Source: Cupriavidus sp. D39
Lineage (GTDB): Bacteria > Pseudomonadota > Gammaproteobacteria > Burkholderiales > Burkholderiaceae
Reading direction: 5' to 3'
DNA length: 64,000 nucleotides
Assembly (NCBI RefSeq): GCF_026627925.1
Contig: NZ_JAPNLE010000009.1
Coordinates: 4,216,001 to 4,280,000, forward strand
In this document: in pieces, positions 26,768 through 36,286 of the stretch
How positions within the stretch are numbered: the first letter of the stretch is position 1
Layout: every line of letters starts with the position of its first letter
Translations under genes and position numbers: made by a program
The notes under the pieces: model-generated
The model's input: only the letters and a program-made list of their open reading frames with translations
Database searches by the model: none
Told to the model about the DNA's origin: nothing

Positions 26768-26897
26768 CGGGGTGTTCCAGGGGGCGATTTTGCGCGATTA
26801 TGCCAGCCGCGCCACCACCTTGCCCCGCCACACTGTAGACGAGCGGGCACCCTGGCCGGGTCGCCCCGGGCCAGGGCTGCCTGCGTGGGGGCTGCGG

Positions 26898-27482
26898 CTA
26901 GATGTTCAGCTTGCTGATCTTGGAGCCGTCCAGCGACACGTCGAACATCAGCCCGACATTGGTCTGCAGGAAGGCGATCACCGGCTGCTGGCCGGTGATC
27001 GTATCGAGTTTGCCGTTGGCACCGACCTTGGCGAGCGCCACGCCGGCATCCGCGCCGACCGTCCAGCCGCTGCTGCTGACGAACTTGTTGTAGGCATCGG
27101 GCGTCATGAACATCAGCACCACCGACTTGGACTGGCCGCCGGCAGTCAGGCCGACCGAGGCAGAGGTCGTGCGGTAGTAGCCCATCGGGGCACCGTTTGA
27201 GCGCAGCACGCCCTCGCCGTATTCGCCGCCAACTACCAGCCCAGCAGACAGCACACGCGGGAAAATCAGGATGCCCTGGGCTCGCGACGCCAGGTCGCGG
27301 GAGCCGTCGACCGTCGTGAACAGCCGGTTGAGCGCGCCGTCGGCACCGGCATCGATTTCTTTCTTCTTGGCCGCCGCGTCGGTTGGCGCATAGGTGCCGG
27401 TCGTGGTGCAGCCAGCCGCGAACGCGGTGGCCACGACCAGGCTCGAGCCCGCCAGCCGGGTGACAAAGTGGCGTCGATTCAT
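26898..27482 (-). CDS. SYLF (YSC84) domain lipoprotein
   Basis: A 194-residue lipoprotein. The N-terminus carries an RR-containing signal (MNRRHFVTRLAGSSLVVAT) and a lipobox AAGC, with Cys25 as lipidation site. The remainder is the lipid-binding SYLF/YSC84 domain (LASRAQGILIFPRVLSAGLVVGGEYGEGVL, then YNKFVSSSGWTVGADAGVA). It is predicted to sit on a periplasmic membrane face. Widespread in Burkholderiales; its function is not established. Confidence 0.88.
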   Translation of the reverse strand: MNRRHFVTRLAGSSLVVATAFAAGCTTTGTYAPTDAAAKKKEIDAGADGALNRLFTTVDGSRDLASRAQGILIFPRVLSAGLVVGGEYGEGVLRSNGAPMGYYRTTSASVGLTAGGQSKSVVLMFMTPDAYNKFVSSSGWTVGADAGVALAKVGANGKLDTITGQQPVIAFLQTNVGLMFDVSLDGSKISKLNI

Positions 27483-27657
27483 GTGCTCTCTCCTGTCTGG
27501 GATCCGTTAGCCGGCCGTCGGGCATCTGCCGTCTGTCGTCGCCTTGCCTTGGCGGTCGGGGCTAAGTCATTGTGGACAAGGAGGTTGCCCGCAGCAATGC
27601 ATGACAAAAGAATTGTCTGGGGGCCTCGAAACTATTTAATGCGGATTTCGATGCCGC

Positions 27658-28716
27658 TCAGGCAGGCGCCGGATCGCCGCTGTCCCCGGGGGCGGCCAGC
27701 CCGAAGTGCCGGTAGGCGGCAGCGGTGGCCATGCGGCCCCGTGGTGTGCGCTGCAGGTAGCCCTGCTGGATCAGGAAAGGCTCGAGCACGTCCTCGATGG
27801 TGTCGCGCTCCTCGCCGATGGCAGCGGCCAGGTTATCCACGCCCACCGGGCCGCCGCTGAACTTGAGCAGGATCGCTTCCAGCAGCTTGCGGTCCATCAG
27901 GTCGAAGCCGACCGCGTCCACGTCGAGCATGGCGAGTGCGGCGTCGGCAATCGTGCGGGTGATGTTGCCGTCTCCTTTGACCTCCGCAAAGTCGCGCACG
28001 CGGCGCAGCAGCCGGTTGGCGATCCGCGGCGTGCCGCGCGCGCGGCGTGCGATTTCCAGCGCGCCCATCGGGTCGATGCGGGCACCCAGCAGCTGGGCGG
28101 AGCGCGTGACGATGCGCGAGAGCTCCTCGGCGGTGTAGAACTCCAGCCGCGCCACGATGCCGAAGCGATCGCGCAGCGGGTTGGTCAGCATGCCCGCGCG
28201 GGTGGTGGCGCCGACCAGCGTGAAGGGCTGCAGGTCCAGCTTGACCGAGCGCGCGGCCGGGCCTTCGCCGATCATGATGTCGATCTGGTAGTCCTCGAGC
28301 GCCGGGTACAGGATTTCCTCGACGACCGGGGAAAGCCGGTGGATTTCGTCGATGAACAAGACGTCGTTGGCTTCCAGGTTGGTCAGCAGCGCGGCCAGGT
28401 CGCCCGGGCGCTCCAGCACCGGGCCCGAGGTCTGGCGCAGGTTGACGCCCATCTCACGGGCGATGATGTGCGCCAGCGTTGTCTTGCCCAGCCCAGGTGG
28501 CCCGAACAGCAGCACGTGATCGAGCGCTTCGCGGCGGTTGCGCGCGGCGTGCATGAAGATGTCGAGCTGGCCGCGCACTTTTTCCTGGCCGACATATTCG
28601 TCGAGCAGCTTGGGACGCAGCGCGCGCTCGAAGGCCTCTTCGTTGGGGGAGACGGCGGTGGGGGCGATCACGCGATCGGGGCCCCGCTCGGTGGCTAGCT
28701 TGTCGGTTTCGATCAT
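27658..28716 (-). CDS. ruvB: Holliday junction branch-migration helicase subunit RuvB
   Basis: A 352-residue AAA+ motor that drives branch migration with RuvA and RuvC. Walker A is [11 protein letters not shown], Walker B LFIDEIHR, sensor 1 lies in VGATTRAG and the arginine finger region in [14 protein letters not shown]. The C-terminal winged helix ends [12 protein letters not shown]. Located 127 bp downstream of ruvA on the same strand. Confidence 0.97.
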   Translation of the reverse strand: MIETDKLATERGPDRVIAPTAVSPNEEAFERALRPKLLDEYVGQEKVRGQLDIFMHAARNRREALDHVLLFGPPGLGKTTLAHIIAREMGVNLRQTSGPVLERPGDLAALLTNLEANDVLFIDEIHRLSPVVEEILYPALEDYQIDIMIGEGPAARSVKLDLQPFTLVGATTRAGMLTNPLRDRFGIVARLEFYTAEELSRIVTRSAQLLGARIDPMGALEIARRARGTPRIANRLLRRVRDFAEVKGDGNITRTIADAALAMLDVDAVGFDLMDRKLLEAILLKFSGGPVGVDNLAAAIGEERDTIEDVLEPFLIQQGYLQRTPRGRMATAAAYRHFGLAAPGDSGDPAPA

Positions 28717-28843
28717 GTTACGGATGCGGGCAAAGTGGTTGGATTGTAGCCCTTCCGGGCGTGGCGCCGGCCGCGCGGGCCCTGTGCCGCCAGCGCGGGC
28801 TCAGCGTCGGGAGCGTCCTTGGCCTGCCCTCGATCCGGCCGGG

Positions 28844-29425
28844 TCAACCCTTGGACAGCGACTTCAGCGCCATCTTGATGCCGTCCGACACGCCGGTGCC
28901 GGCCGGCACCTGCTTGATCGCCAGTGCCGCCTCCTTCTCCGAGTAGCCGAGTGCCAGCAGCGCGTTGAGGATGTCGACGGCGTTGTCGTGCACCGGGGTG
29001 CTGCCGGGCGCAGCCCCAAGCTCGGCGCCCAGCTTGCCCTTGAGCTCTAGCAGCAGGCGCTCGGCGGTCTTCTTGCCGATGCCCGGCACGCGCGTCAGGC
29101 GCCCCGCTTCCTGCAGCGTGATGGCCTGCGCCAGTTCGCTGACCGACATGCCGGAGAGCACCGCCAGCGCCATGCGCGCACCGATGCCGGTGATCTTGAT
29201 CAGCTCGCGGAAGGTGTTGCGCTCGGTGGCGCTGCCGAAGCCGTACAGCAGGTGCGCATCCTCTCGCACGATCTGCTGGGTCAGCAAGGTAACGGGATGG
29301 CCGACGGCGGGCAGGTTGTAGAAGGTGCTCATCGGCACGTCGATCTCATAGCCGACGCCGTGGCAATCGACCAGCAGGTGCGGGGGATTCTTCTCGATGA
29401 GGGTGCCGGCGATGCGTCCGATCAT
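28844..29425 (-). CDS. ruvA: Holliday junction DNA helicase subunit RuvA
   Basis: A 193-residue tetrameric junction-binding protein. It has the N-terminal OB fold ([31 protein letters not shown]), two helix-hairpin-helix motifs ([15 protein letters not shown] and [17 protein letters not shown]) and the C-terminal RuvB-binding domain ([20 protein letters not shown]). The ATG at 29425 gives the universal MIGRI start. ruvC is separated from ruvA here by a GDPD lipoprotein gene. Confidence 0.97.
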   Translation of the reverse strand: MIGRIAGTLIEKNPPHLLVDCHGVGYEIDVPMSTFYNLPAVGHPVTLLTQQIVREDAHLLYGFGSATERNTFRELIKITGIGARMALAVLSGMSVSELAQAITLQEAGRLTRVPGIGKKTAERLLLELKGKLGAELGAAPGSTPVHDNAVDILNALLALGYSEKEAALAIKQVPAGTGVSDGIKMALKSLSKG

Positions 29426-29597
29426 GGTGTGGTGTCTGCAGCGAATTACGGCGCGTGCGCCGGGATGGGAAGGGAGTGCGGCGGCGGGCACCGCAGGGAA
29501 GGCCCGCCATCGCGAAGGCCGCCAGTGTAGCCCAGCGTGCGGCGTACCGGCGCTGCCGGGCCACATTGGCCAATGGGTATCGGCTATCGGCTATCGG

Positions 29598-30863
29598 CTA
29601 TCGGCCCAGCGTGTCCACCGCCTGGCGTCCCAGCGCGGGATCGTCGGTGAAGAAGCCGTCGATGCCGGCGGCGAGGAATGCTTGCACCTCGCGCACCATG
29701 CCGCTGGGGCTGCGCGTGGCATCATCGCCGCCGGTGCGCAGGTTGCGCGGCAGGAAGGTGTTCTCAGGGCGGAAGGTATAGGGATGGACCAGCAAGCCGG
29801 CCGCGTGCGCGTTGCGCACCAGCGCGGTCGGCGTGCCGAGGTTGCCGTTGGCGTCGCGGGGCACCACGCTGGACTTCTCCGGGCCGATGCCGTTGGCGTA
29901 GCTGGCCACTTCGCGCAGGCCGATCGGGGTCATCATGTTGGCGAAGGTGCGGGTGTCGCCGGCCAGGCGCCAGTCGGCAGGCCGGTTCTTCGCGCCACCC
30001 ATCAATTGGATGAGCTTCACATTGGGCATGCCCTGGGCCAGGCGCTGGCGCATCTCGCGCAGGTTGCCAGTCTCGAAGGACTGCACGAATACGGGCGCGC
30101 TGCGCGTATATGCATGGGCTTGCAGCGTGGCCACCAGCTTCTCCTCCAGCGGCAGCCCGATGCCGCGGAAATAGCTCGGGTGCTTGGTTTCCGGATACAG
30201 GCCGATCACGCGCCCGCTGCGTTGCGATGCCTTGGCCACCAGCTCGATGATTTCGTCGAAGGTGGGGATCTCGAACTTGTCGTTGTACTGGGTATTGGCC
30301 TTGCGCACCTGCGGGATGCGCTCGCGCGCGCGCAACGTCTTGAGCTCAGCCAGCGTGAAGTCTTCGGTGAACCAGCCGTCCAGGCGCTCGCCGTCGATCA
30401 CCTTGATGCGCTTGCGGCTGGCGAACTGGGGCAGCTCCGCCACATTGGTCGTGGTGCCGATCTCGTTCTCGTGCCGGGCCACCAGCACGCCGTCGCGCGT
30501 CATCACCAGGTCGGGCTCCACCACGTCGGCACCGTCGTCGATGGCGCGCTGGTAGGACGCCAGCGTGTGCTCAGGGCGCAGCGCGCTGGCGCCGCGATGC
30601 CCGATCACCAGCGCCTTGGGCGCGGCTGGCGCCGGGCTGGGGGCCGGGGCTGCCGGGGCGGTGGCCACGGGCGGCTGCGCGGCGCAGCCGGCGAGGACCG
30701 CGGCGGCCAGCGCGGACAGCAGTGCTGGCAGGCGAGCGGAGCGGAGCGAATTCAAGGCGCGGAACGCGCGAAGCGAAGCGGAGCATGCGGCATCCTTTGG
30801 CGGGCGATCGCTCGATTGTAAGAGACTTGAAGGTGCAGGCGGCTGCTTAGCCGCTTGGCTCAC
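29598..30863 (-). CDS. glycerophosphodiester phosphodiesterase, lipoprotein
   Basis: A GDPD-family TIM-barrel hydrolase (about 421 residues from the first ATG) that splits glycerophosphodiesters to glycerol-3-phosphate and an alcohol. Catalytic motifs are VIGHRGASALRPEHTLASYQ and DVVEPDLVMTRDGVLVARHE. A signal peptide ending LAAAVLAGC gives a lipidated Cys, so the enzyme is envelope-attached like GlpQ. The ATG at 30863 abuts the ruvC stop but leaves an odd 36-residue leader; a TTG at 30755 would begin directly with the signal peptide and may be the true start. It lies between ruvC and ruvA. Confidence 0.88.
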   Translation of the reverse strand: MSQAAKQPPAPSSLLQSSDRPPKDAACSASLRAFRALNSLRSARLPALLSALAAAVLAGCAAQPPVATAPAAPAPSPAPAAPKALVIGHRGASALRPEHTLASYQRAIDDGADVVEPDLVMTRDGVLVARHENEIGTTTNVAELPQFASRKRIKVIDGERLDGWFTEDFTLAELKTLRARERIPQVRKANTQYNDKFEIPTFDEIIELVAKASQRSGRVIGLYPETKHPSYFRGIGLPLEEKLVATLQAHAYTRSAPVFVQSFETGNLREMRQRLAQGMPNVKLIQLMGGAKNRPADWRLAGDTRTFANMMTPIGLREVASYANGIGPEKSSVVPRDANGNLGTPTALVRNAHAAGLLVHPYTFRPENTFLPRNLRTGGDDATRSPSGMVREVQAFLAAGIDGFFTDDPALGRQAVDTLGR

Positions 30864-31409
30864 TTAGCCGATCAGGCGCCCACGCCGTACGCGCATGCCC
30901 TTGCGCACCAGGTCCGGGGCCAGCCCGGTCAGGGCGGTGAGCGTGTTGCTGCCATTGGCATGGCAGATTGCCATGCCCAGCGCATCCGCCGCGTCGGAGC
31001 TGGGCCGCCCCGTCAGGCTCAGCAGGCGCATCACCATTTCCTGCACCTGTTCCTTGTTGGCGCGGCCGTAGCCGACTACCGCCACCTTCAATTGCAGTGC
31101 TGTGTACTCGAACACCGGCAGGCCATGCGCCACCAGCCCGCAGATCGCCGCGCCGCGGGCCTGGCCCAGCAGCAGCGTGGATTGCGGGTTGACGTTGACG
31201 AATACTTTCTCGATCGCGGCGCAATCGGGCGCGTAGGTGCGGGTGACTTCGCTGATGCCGTCGAAGAGGGTTTTCAGCCTTGCCGGCAGGCCGCTGTCGC
31301 CGTCGCTCTTGATGGTGCCGGAGGCGATGTAAGTTAGCTTGTTGCCGTGCTTTTCGAGCACGCCGAAGCCGGTGGTGCGGAGGCCGGGGTCGATGCCGAG
31401 GATACGCAT
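30864..31409 (-). CDS. ruvC: Holliday junction resolvase RuvC
   Basis: A 181-residue endonuclease that cuts Holliday junctions with RuvAB. The four acidic catalytic residues are placed in [23 protein letters not shown] and [14 protein letters not shown]. The start and the ending [12 protein letters not shown] are as expected. Its 5' side faces a copy of the large intergenic repeat. Confidence 0.97.
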   Translation of the reverse strand: MRILGIDPGLRTTGFGVLEKHGNKLTYIASGTIKSDGDSGLPARLKTLFDGISEVTRTYAPDCAAIEKVFVNVNPQSTLLLGQARGAAICGLVAHGLPVFEYTALQLKVAVVGYGRANKEQVQEMVMRLLSLTGRPSSDAADALGMAICHANGSNTLTALTGLAPDLVRKGMRVRRGRLIG

Positions 31410-31470
31410 GAGGGTCGGGCTCGGCTTTTAATGGGTGATGGGGGATTGTAACGTTGGGAGGGTGGGGGCG

Positions 31471-31800
31471 GCTGCAACTGCAACTGCAACTGCAACTGCT
31501 TAAAGTCAAAAGCAGTTTCACCACCCCTGCGGGGCGGCGACCTACTTTTTTGTCTTGCCAAAAAAGTAGGCAAAAAAGGCGCGCCGGATGGGGCGACACC
31601 CCCTCGGGATTCGACGAAAAGAGCGGCCGGGACCCAAACTCGCATCGCCTTAAGGCGATACTCAGACATGGGTCCCTCTTTTCCGCTCTTTTCGCCGAAT
31701 CCCGAGGCGCCCCATACGGCCTTGGCACACCTTCACGGCTCGCTTCGCATCGCGTTTGGGTGTGGCCCGCCCTTCGGGGCGCTTCACACGGCTACCACAA
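31471..31800. repeat. large intergenic palindromic element, copy A
   Basis: About 330 bp between ruvC and purH. In order: four CAACTG hexamers; a hairpin CCTACTTTTTTG / CAAAAAAGTAGG; and a nested palindrome, 31588-31715. The palindrome has outer arms ATGGGGCG/CGCCCCAT, main 24-nt arms 31603-31626 and 31683-31706 (one mismatch), inner GGGACCCA/TGGGTCCC and a core CATCGCC-TTAA-GGCGAT. A tail with CGGCTCGCTTCGCATCGCG and a degenerate GTGTGGCCCGCC hairpin follows. It shares this plan with copies B, C and D. I see no conserved coding frame. Confidence 0.85.
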
Positions 31801-31823
31801 TGGGCTGATTCTTCCGCTGGTTT

Positions 31824-31870
31824 GCTCCCCTCTCCCGCTTGCGGGAGAGGGGCCGGGGAGAGGGCGGGCG
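31824..31870. repeat. third CTCTCCC-type intergenic repeat
   Basis: CCCCTCTCCCGC and GCGGGAGAGGGG form a perfect stem, followed by CCGGGGAGAGGGCGGG. It is the same repeat as the pair at 7845-7995, placed between element copy A and the purH 3' end. Confidence 0.65.
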
Positions 31871-31910
31871 CTTGCGATGCCGCGACGCGTTCAAGTGCCC
31901 GGCCTGGACC

Positions 31911-33485
31911 TCAATGGCGGAAGTGACGAACGCCGGTCAACACCATCGCGATATTGCGCTCGTCTGCTGCGGCGATCACTTCGTCGTCGCGCATCGAGCC
32001 GCCCGGCTGGATGACGCAGGTGGCACCTGCATCCACCACCACGTCCAGGCCGTCGCGGAACGGGAAGAAGGCGTCCGAGGCCACGGCCGAACCTGCCAGC
32101 GTGAGGCCGGCGTTTTGCGCCTTGATGCTGGCGATGCGGGCCGAGTCCACGCGGCTCATCTGGCCGGCGCCGACGCCGAGCGTCATGCCGCCGCCGCAGA
32201 ACACGATGGCGTTCGACTTGACGAACTTGGCCACGCGCCAGGCGAACATCAGGTCGTCCATTTCCTTGGGCGTGGGCTGGCGCTTGGTCACCACGCGCAG
32301 TTCGTCCTGCTGGACGTTCCTGGCGTCGGGGCTTTGCACCAGCAGGCCGCCGCCGACGCGCTTGAAGTCATACGGGTTGAGGCCGTTGCCCAGCGGGATT
32401 TCCAGCAGGCGCACGTTCTGCTTGGCAGCAAACACGGCGCGCGCGCCGGCGCTGAAGGACGGGGCGATCAGCACTTCGACGAACTGCTTGGCCACGGCTT
32501 GCGCGGCGGCTTCGTCCAGCTCGACGTTGAAGGCGATGATGCCGCCGAAGGCCGAGGTCGAGTCGGTCTTGAGGGCTTTTTCGTAGGCTTCCAGCGCATT
32601 GGCGCCGACTGCCACGCCGCACGGGTTGGCGTGCTTGATGATCACGCAGGCCGCGCCGGTGGCGGCTCCGAAGGTCTTGACGCACTCCCATGCCGCATCG
32701 GCGTCGGCGATGTTGTTGTACGACAGTTCCTTGCCTTGCAACTGCGCGTAGTTGGCCAGCGCGCCGTCGGAGGCCTTCAGGTCTCGGTAGAAGGCGGCCG
32801 ACTGGTGCGGGTTCTCGCCGTAGCGCATCTCCTGCACCTTCTCGAAGGCCACGTTCAGCGTCTGCGGGTAGGCGCTGCGGGTCTGGTGCGACTTGTCCGC
32901 GCCGAGGCTGGTCAGGTAGTTGGTGATGGCGCCGTCGTACTGCGCGGTGTGGGCGAACACCTTGGTGGCCAGGCGGAAGTTGGTGTCGTAGCCGACGCTG
33001 TTGGCGTTGGCGCGCATTTCTTCCAGCACCGGCGCGTAGTCGGCCGGGTCCACGATGACGGTGACGTCGCGGTGGTTCTTGGCGGCCGAGCGCAGCATGG
33101 TGGGGCCGCCGATGTCGATGTTCTCGATGGCATCCGGCAGCGAGCAGTCATCCTTGGCCACGGTTTGCTGGAACGGGTACAGGTTCACGACCAGCAGGTC
33201 GATGGTGGGGATGTTGTGCTCGGCCAGCGCTGCCATGTGCTCGGGCAGGTCACGGCGGGCCAGGATGCCGCCGTGCACCTTCGGGTGCAGGGTCTTGACG
33301 CGGCCGTCGAGCATTTCGGGGAAACCGGTGTAGTCGGCCACCTCCGTGACTGGCAGGCCGGCTTCGGCGAGCAGCTTGGCGGTGCCGCCGGTGGAGAGCA
33401 GCGCGATGCCGAGCGCGTTGAGCTCGCGGGCAAATTCGACGATGCCGGTCTTGTCGGATACGGAGAGGAGGGCTTGCTTGATCAT
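31911..33485 (-). CDS. purH: bifunctional AICAR formyltransferase / IMP cyclohydrolase
   Basis: A 524-residue enzyme for the last two steps of IMP synthesis. The N-terminal IMP cyclohydrolase domain begins [26 protein letters not shown] and has STGGTAKLL; the C-terminal transformylase domain includes the catalytic region [13 protein letters not shown] block (here [14 protein letters not shown]) and [13 protein letters not shown]. The start at 33485 is preferred to an in-frame ATG at 33506 because MIKQALLS is the family N-terminus. Last gene of dusB-fis-purH. Confidence 0.97.
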   Translation of the reverse strand: MIKQALLSVSDKTGIVEFARELNALGIALLSTGGTAKLLAEAGLPVTEVADYTGFPEMLDGRVKTLHPKVHGGILARRDLPEHMAALAEHNIPTIDLLVVNLYPFQQTVAKDDCSLPDAIENIDIGGPTMLRSAAKNHRDVTVIVDPADYAPVLEEMRANANSVGYDTNFRLATKVFAHTAQYDGAITNYLTSLGADKSHQTRSAYPQTLNVAFEKVQEMRYGENPHQSAAFYRDLKASDGALANYAQLQGKELSYNNIADADAAWECVKTFGAATGAACVIIKHANPCGVAVGANALEAYEKALKTDSTSAFGGIIAFNVELDEAAAQAVAKQFVEVLIAPSFSAGARAVFAAKQNVRLLEIPLGNGLNPYDFKRVGGGLLVQSPDARNVQQDELRVVTKRQPTPKEMDDLMFAWRVAKFVKSNAIVFCGGGMTLGVGAGQMSRVDSARIASIKAQNAGLTLAGSAVASDAFFPFRDGLDVVVDAGATCVIQPGGSMRDDEVIAAADERNIAMVLTGVRHFRH

Positions 33486-33502
33486 GGCTATGGGGAGACG
33501 CT

Positions 33503-33736
33503 TCAAAGTAAACCGTGCTGCTGCAACTTCTTGCGCAGCGTATTGCGATTGATGCCCAGGTAGGCGGCCGCGAGCGACTGGTTGCGCTCGGCGCGCGCCA
33601 TCACTGCTTCAAGCAGCGGCCGTTCCACGGCTTCGAGCACCATGTTGTACATATTCGACGGCTCTTCACCGTCCAGGTCGCGAAAGTAGGCACCCAGGCT
33701 GTCCCGGATGCACTGGTCGATAGCGTTGCGGCTCAT
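33503..33736 (-). CDS. fis: Fis family DNA-binding protein
   Basis: A 77-residue Fis-type protein. The C-terminal helix-turn-helix ([27 protein letters not shown]) is almost canonical. The N-terminal part is shorter than E. coli Fis (98 residues) and lacks the beta-hairpin arms, as usual outside Enterobacteria. It acts as a nucleoid-associated regulator. It overlaps the dusB stop by four bases and precedes purH by 17 bp. Confidence 0.93.
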   Translation of the reverse strand: MSRNAIDQCIRDSLGAYFRDLDGEEPSNMYNMVLEAVERPLLEAVMARAERNQSLAAAYLGINRNTLRKKLQQHGLL

Positions 33737-34836
33737 GCGGCAAGCAACTCCCCGTTATTGTTGTTGTTCGACTGGTTGCGTTTCTCGTTGTCGGCGTCGA
33801 TCACATCATCCGTGCCGTTGGCGCCTTCTTCCACATAGACCAGGCGCTCCGACAGCTGCGCCTGCTCATCGAAGAATTCGTTGACCGCGGCGAGCTGTGC
33901 CGTGGTGCTGTCCAGCGTGTTCATGCGGTGGCGGAACAGGTTGGCGCCGGCCAGGCCGCGCGTGTACCAGGCAATGTGCTTGCGCGCGGTGCGCACGCCG
34001 GTGAACTCGCCGTAGAAGTCGTAGTGGTCTTCCAGGTGCGCGTTCATGATGGCGCGGATCTCGGCCACTTCCGGCGACGGCAGCAGCTCGCCGGTGGCGA
34101 GGTAGTGCTCGATCTCGCGGAACAGCCAGGGCCGGCCCTGCGCCGCGCGGCCGATCATGATGGCGTCGGCGCCGGTCACGGCCAGCACATGCTTGGCTTT
34201 TTGCGGCGTGGTGACGTCGCCATTGGCGACCACGGGGATGGAGAGCGCTGCCTTGACCGCGGCAATGGTCTCGTACTCGGCTTCGCCCTTGTACAGGTCG
34301 GCGCGCGTGCGCCCGTGCACGGTGAGCATGCTGATGCCGGCGTCTTCCACCATGCGCGCGATGCGAAGCGCATTGCGGTTCTGGCGGTCCCAGCCGGTGC
34401 GGATCTTGAGCGTGACGGGCACGCGCGGATCGACCTCGGCCACGGCGGCGACCACCGCCTGGACGATGCGCACCACCAGCGGCTCGTTTTGCAGCAGCGC
34501 CGAGCCGGCGGCCACATTGCACACCTTCTTGGCCGGGCAGCCCATGTTGATGTCGATGATCTGCGCGCCGCGCTCGACGTTATGGCGCGCGGCTTCCGCC
34601 ATCATGGCCGGCTCGGCGCCGGCGATCTGCACCGCGATGGGCTCGACTTCGCCGGTGTGGTTGGCGCGCCGCATGGTTTTTTCGCTCTTCCACAACTGCG
34701 CGTTGGAGGCCACCATTTCGGACACCGCGTAGCCCGCCCCCAGCCGTTTGCACAGCTGGCGGAATGGCCGGTCCGTCACACCGGCCATAGGCGCGACGAA
34801 CAGGTTGTTGCGGAGTTGGTGCGGTCCGATTTGCAC
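33733..34836 (-). CDS. dusB: tRNA-dihydrouridine synthase B
   Basis: A 367-residue FMN enzyme reducing specific uridines in the tRNA D-loop. Motifs are NNLFVAPMAGVTDRPFR, the QIAGAEP block, DINMGCPAKKVCN with the catalytic Cys in its PAKKV neighbourhood, VTLKIRTGWD, VHGRTRADLYKG and DAIMIGRAAQGRPWLF. The C-terminus ends in an unusual Asn run (NQSNNNNNGE). The GTG at 34836 gives the family start IGPHQL; an ATG at 34905 would add 23 residues of low credibility. Translationally coupled to fis, as in many Proteobacteria. Confidence 0.92.
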   Translation of the reverse strand: MQIGPHQLRNNLFVAPMAGVTDRPFRQLCKRLGAGYAVSEMVASNAQLWKSEKTMRRANHTGEVEPIAVQIAGAEPAMMAEAARHNVERGAQIIDINMGCPAKKVCNVAAGSALLQNEPLVVRIVQAVVAAVAEVDPRVPVTLKIRTGWDRQNRNALRIARMVEDAGISMLTVHGRTRADLYKGEAEYETIAAVKAALSIPVVANGDVTTPQKAKHVLAVTGADAIMIGRAAQGRPWLFREIEHYLATGELLPSPEVAEIRAIMNAHLEDHYDFYGEFTGVRTARKHIAWYTRGLAGANLFRHRMNTLDSTTAQLAAVNEFFDEQAQLSERLVYVEEGANGTDDVIDADNEKRNQSNNNNNGELLAA

Positions 34837-34980
34837 GATAGCGACTGTAGCGGCTGACGAGGGGCCGCAAGGCGGCCCGCAACTAGACAAAAATGAAAAT
34901 GGCATGCCCTGCCGAAACAGCGCTCGGCGTCATTCAGTGGGCATGTGTGAGGGCAGGATTTTACCGCCAAACGGCCCCGG

Positions 34981-34999
34981 TTGCTCAAGATTTGAGCAA
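34981..34999. promoter_or_regulatory. perfect palindrome upstream of dusB-fis-purH
   Basis: TTGCTCAA (34981-34988), spacer GAT, TTGAGCAA (34992-34999): an 8-bp perfect inverted repeat about 145 bp before the dusB GTG start. It looks like a dimer operator. The spacing does not match FNR, LexA or PurR consensus sites as I know them. Confidence 0.5.
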
Positions 35000-35035
35000 A
35001 TATTGCACCGGGCCGCATTGCAAACAATGTTGTCG

Positions 35036-35054
35036 GCGCCGCCTTTAGCGGCGC
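35036..35054 (-). terminator. GC-rich hairpin at the ubiH 3' end
   Basis: GCGCCGC (35036-35042), loop CTTTA, GCGGCGC (35048-35054), overlapping the ubiH stop codon. No T-tract follows in the minus direction, so it may be an RNA-stabilising hairpin or weak terminator. Confidence 0.4.
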
Positions 35055-36286
35055 ATGCCATACATCATCTGGCGCGCCAGCGTGTCCTTGAGCGGTCCCA
35101 GGCAAGCGAGCGCCGCCAAGGACGCCCCACGCGCGTGGGCAGCGAGCGGGTAGGAAACGCCAAACACGCGGGGGAGCAGGTCGGTCACGCCGATGGTGAC
35201 GGCCCGATCCAGCTTTTGTTGCGCCGCAAACGCCTGCAAGGCTTGCGGGCTGCAGTCGGCGCGCAGCGCGAGCGCCAGGGCAAAGGCGTCGCGCAGCCCG
35301 AGGTTGAGGCCCTGGCCGGCTACCGGATGTAGCGTCTGCGCCGCATTGCCGACCGCCACCACGCGGCCCTGCACGGTGACGGGCGCCGCGTTCAGCCCGA
35401 GCGGGAAGGCATGGCGCTTGCCAATGCCGGTGAAGCGGCCCATGCGCGGGCCGAATGCTTGTTCCAGTTCAGTGAGGAACTCGCCTTCGGGCAGCGCGAG
35501 CCGGCGCGCCGCTTGTTCTGGCGGGCAGCACCAGACCAGGGCGTAGCCGGGCGTGCCGTGCTCTTCATGCGGCAGCAGCGCCAGTGGCCCTTCCTCGGTA
35601 AAGCGCTCCCAGGCCCAGCCAGGCTGCGGGCGCGAGCAGGCCACGTGGGCCACGATCGCGGTCTGCCCGTAGTCGCGCCGGTATTTCTGCGCCTGCACGC
35701 CACGCTGCGCGCGGGTGGACTGCTGGTGGAACAGGCCGCCTTCGGCCTGCACCGCCAGGCGCGCGCCAAGGGCGGCGGGCTGCCGGTCATGCCCATGGCC
35801 GGAGAGGCGCACCAGGCCGGCCGTATCGGGACCGGATTGCTCCAGGTGATCGATGCGTGTCTCATAGACCCGTGCCAGGCGCTCGCCAGCGGCGGCGGGG
35901 CTGGCCTGGATGGCCTGGGCCAGCGCGCGCTCAAGTGCCTCGCACAGCTCGCCGTAGCGCACCACATAGCCCAGCGCGGGCACGTCGTAGTCGTCGCTGT
36001 GCAGCCTGACGTGGCCGAACCGCCCGCGTTGCGAGACATGGATATGCTCGATCGGCGTGACGGCGCGGGGCCACGCGCCGATCTGCTCGAGCAGCTGGCG
36101 GCTGCCGTAGGACAGCGCGATGGCGCGCGGATCGCGGGACGCGCGCGCAGGCGTGGCGGCGTCGATCAAGGTCAGGCGCCACGGGCTCCTGCGCAGCAAC
36201 AGGCAGGCCAGCGCGAGGCCTACCGGCCCCGCGCCGACGATGGCGATATCCGTGTCCGCAGAGACTTCAGTGCTTGCCGGGCTCAT
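35045..36286 (-). CDS. ubiH: UbiH/UbiF/COQ6 family FAD-dependent hydroxylase
   Basis: A 413-residue flavoprotein monooxygenase of ubiquinone biosynthesis. It shows the Rossmann dinucleotide motif IAIVGAGPVGLALA, the DPRAIALSYGSRQLL block and the second FAD motif VVAVGNAAQTLHPVAGQGLNLGLRDAFAL, which is diagnostic of the UbiH group. Which ring position it hydroxylates cannot be decided by sequence alone, but placement after pepP mirrors pepP-ubiH of E. coli. It overlaps the upstream unknown gene by 20 bp. Confidence 0.9.
   Translation of the reverse strand: MSPASTEVSADTDIAIVGAGPVGLALACLLLRRSPWRLTLIDAATPARASRDPRAIALSYGSRQLLEQIGAWPRAVTPIEHIHVSQRGRFGHVRLHSDDYDVPALGYVVRYGELCEALERALAQAIQASPAAAGERLARVYETRIDHLEQSGPDTAGLVRLSGHGHDRQPAALGARLAVQAEGGLFHQQSTRAQRGVQAQKYRRDYGQTAIVAHVACSRPQPGWAWERFTEEGPLALLPHEEHGTPGYALVWCCPPEQAARRLALPEGEFLTELEQAFGPRMGRFTGIGKRHAFPLGLNAAPVTVQGRVVAVGNAAQTLHPVAGQGLNLGLRDAFALALALRADCSPQALQAFAAQQKLDRAVTIGVTDLLPRVFGVSYPLAAHARGASLAALACLGPLKDTLARQMMYGMRR

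Noticed and set aside
24882..26831. Long open frame antisense to the PEBP and phosphatase genes, running out of frame over the queuosine transporter gene
   Set aside because: A shadow of three well-supported genes, with no motif of its own.
31471..31500. CAACTG hexamer runs as a possible CRISPR or phase-variation tract
   Set aside because: Only about four units, no spacers, no cas genes; they lie in a repeat element and not in a promoter or coding start.
31334..31669. An open frame starting MSEYRLKAMRVWVPAALF in copy A, with equivalents in copies C and D of the large element
   Set aside because: The frame is dictated by the palindrome and by hexamer repeats that cannot shift frame. It stops after nine codons in copy B, and no ribosome-binding site is conserved, so it is a by-product of the repeat.
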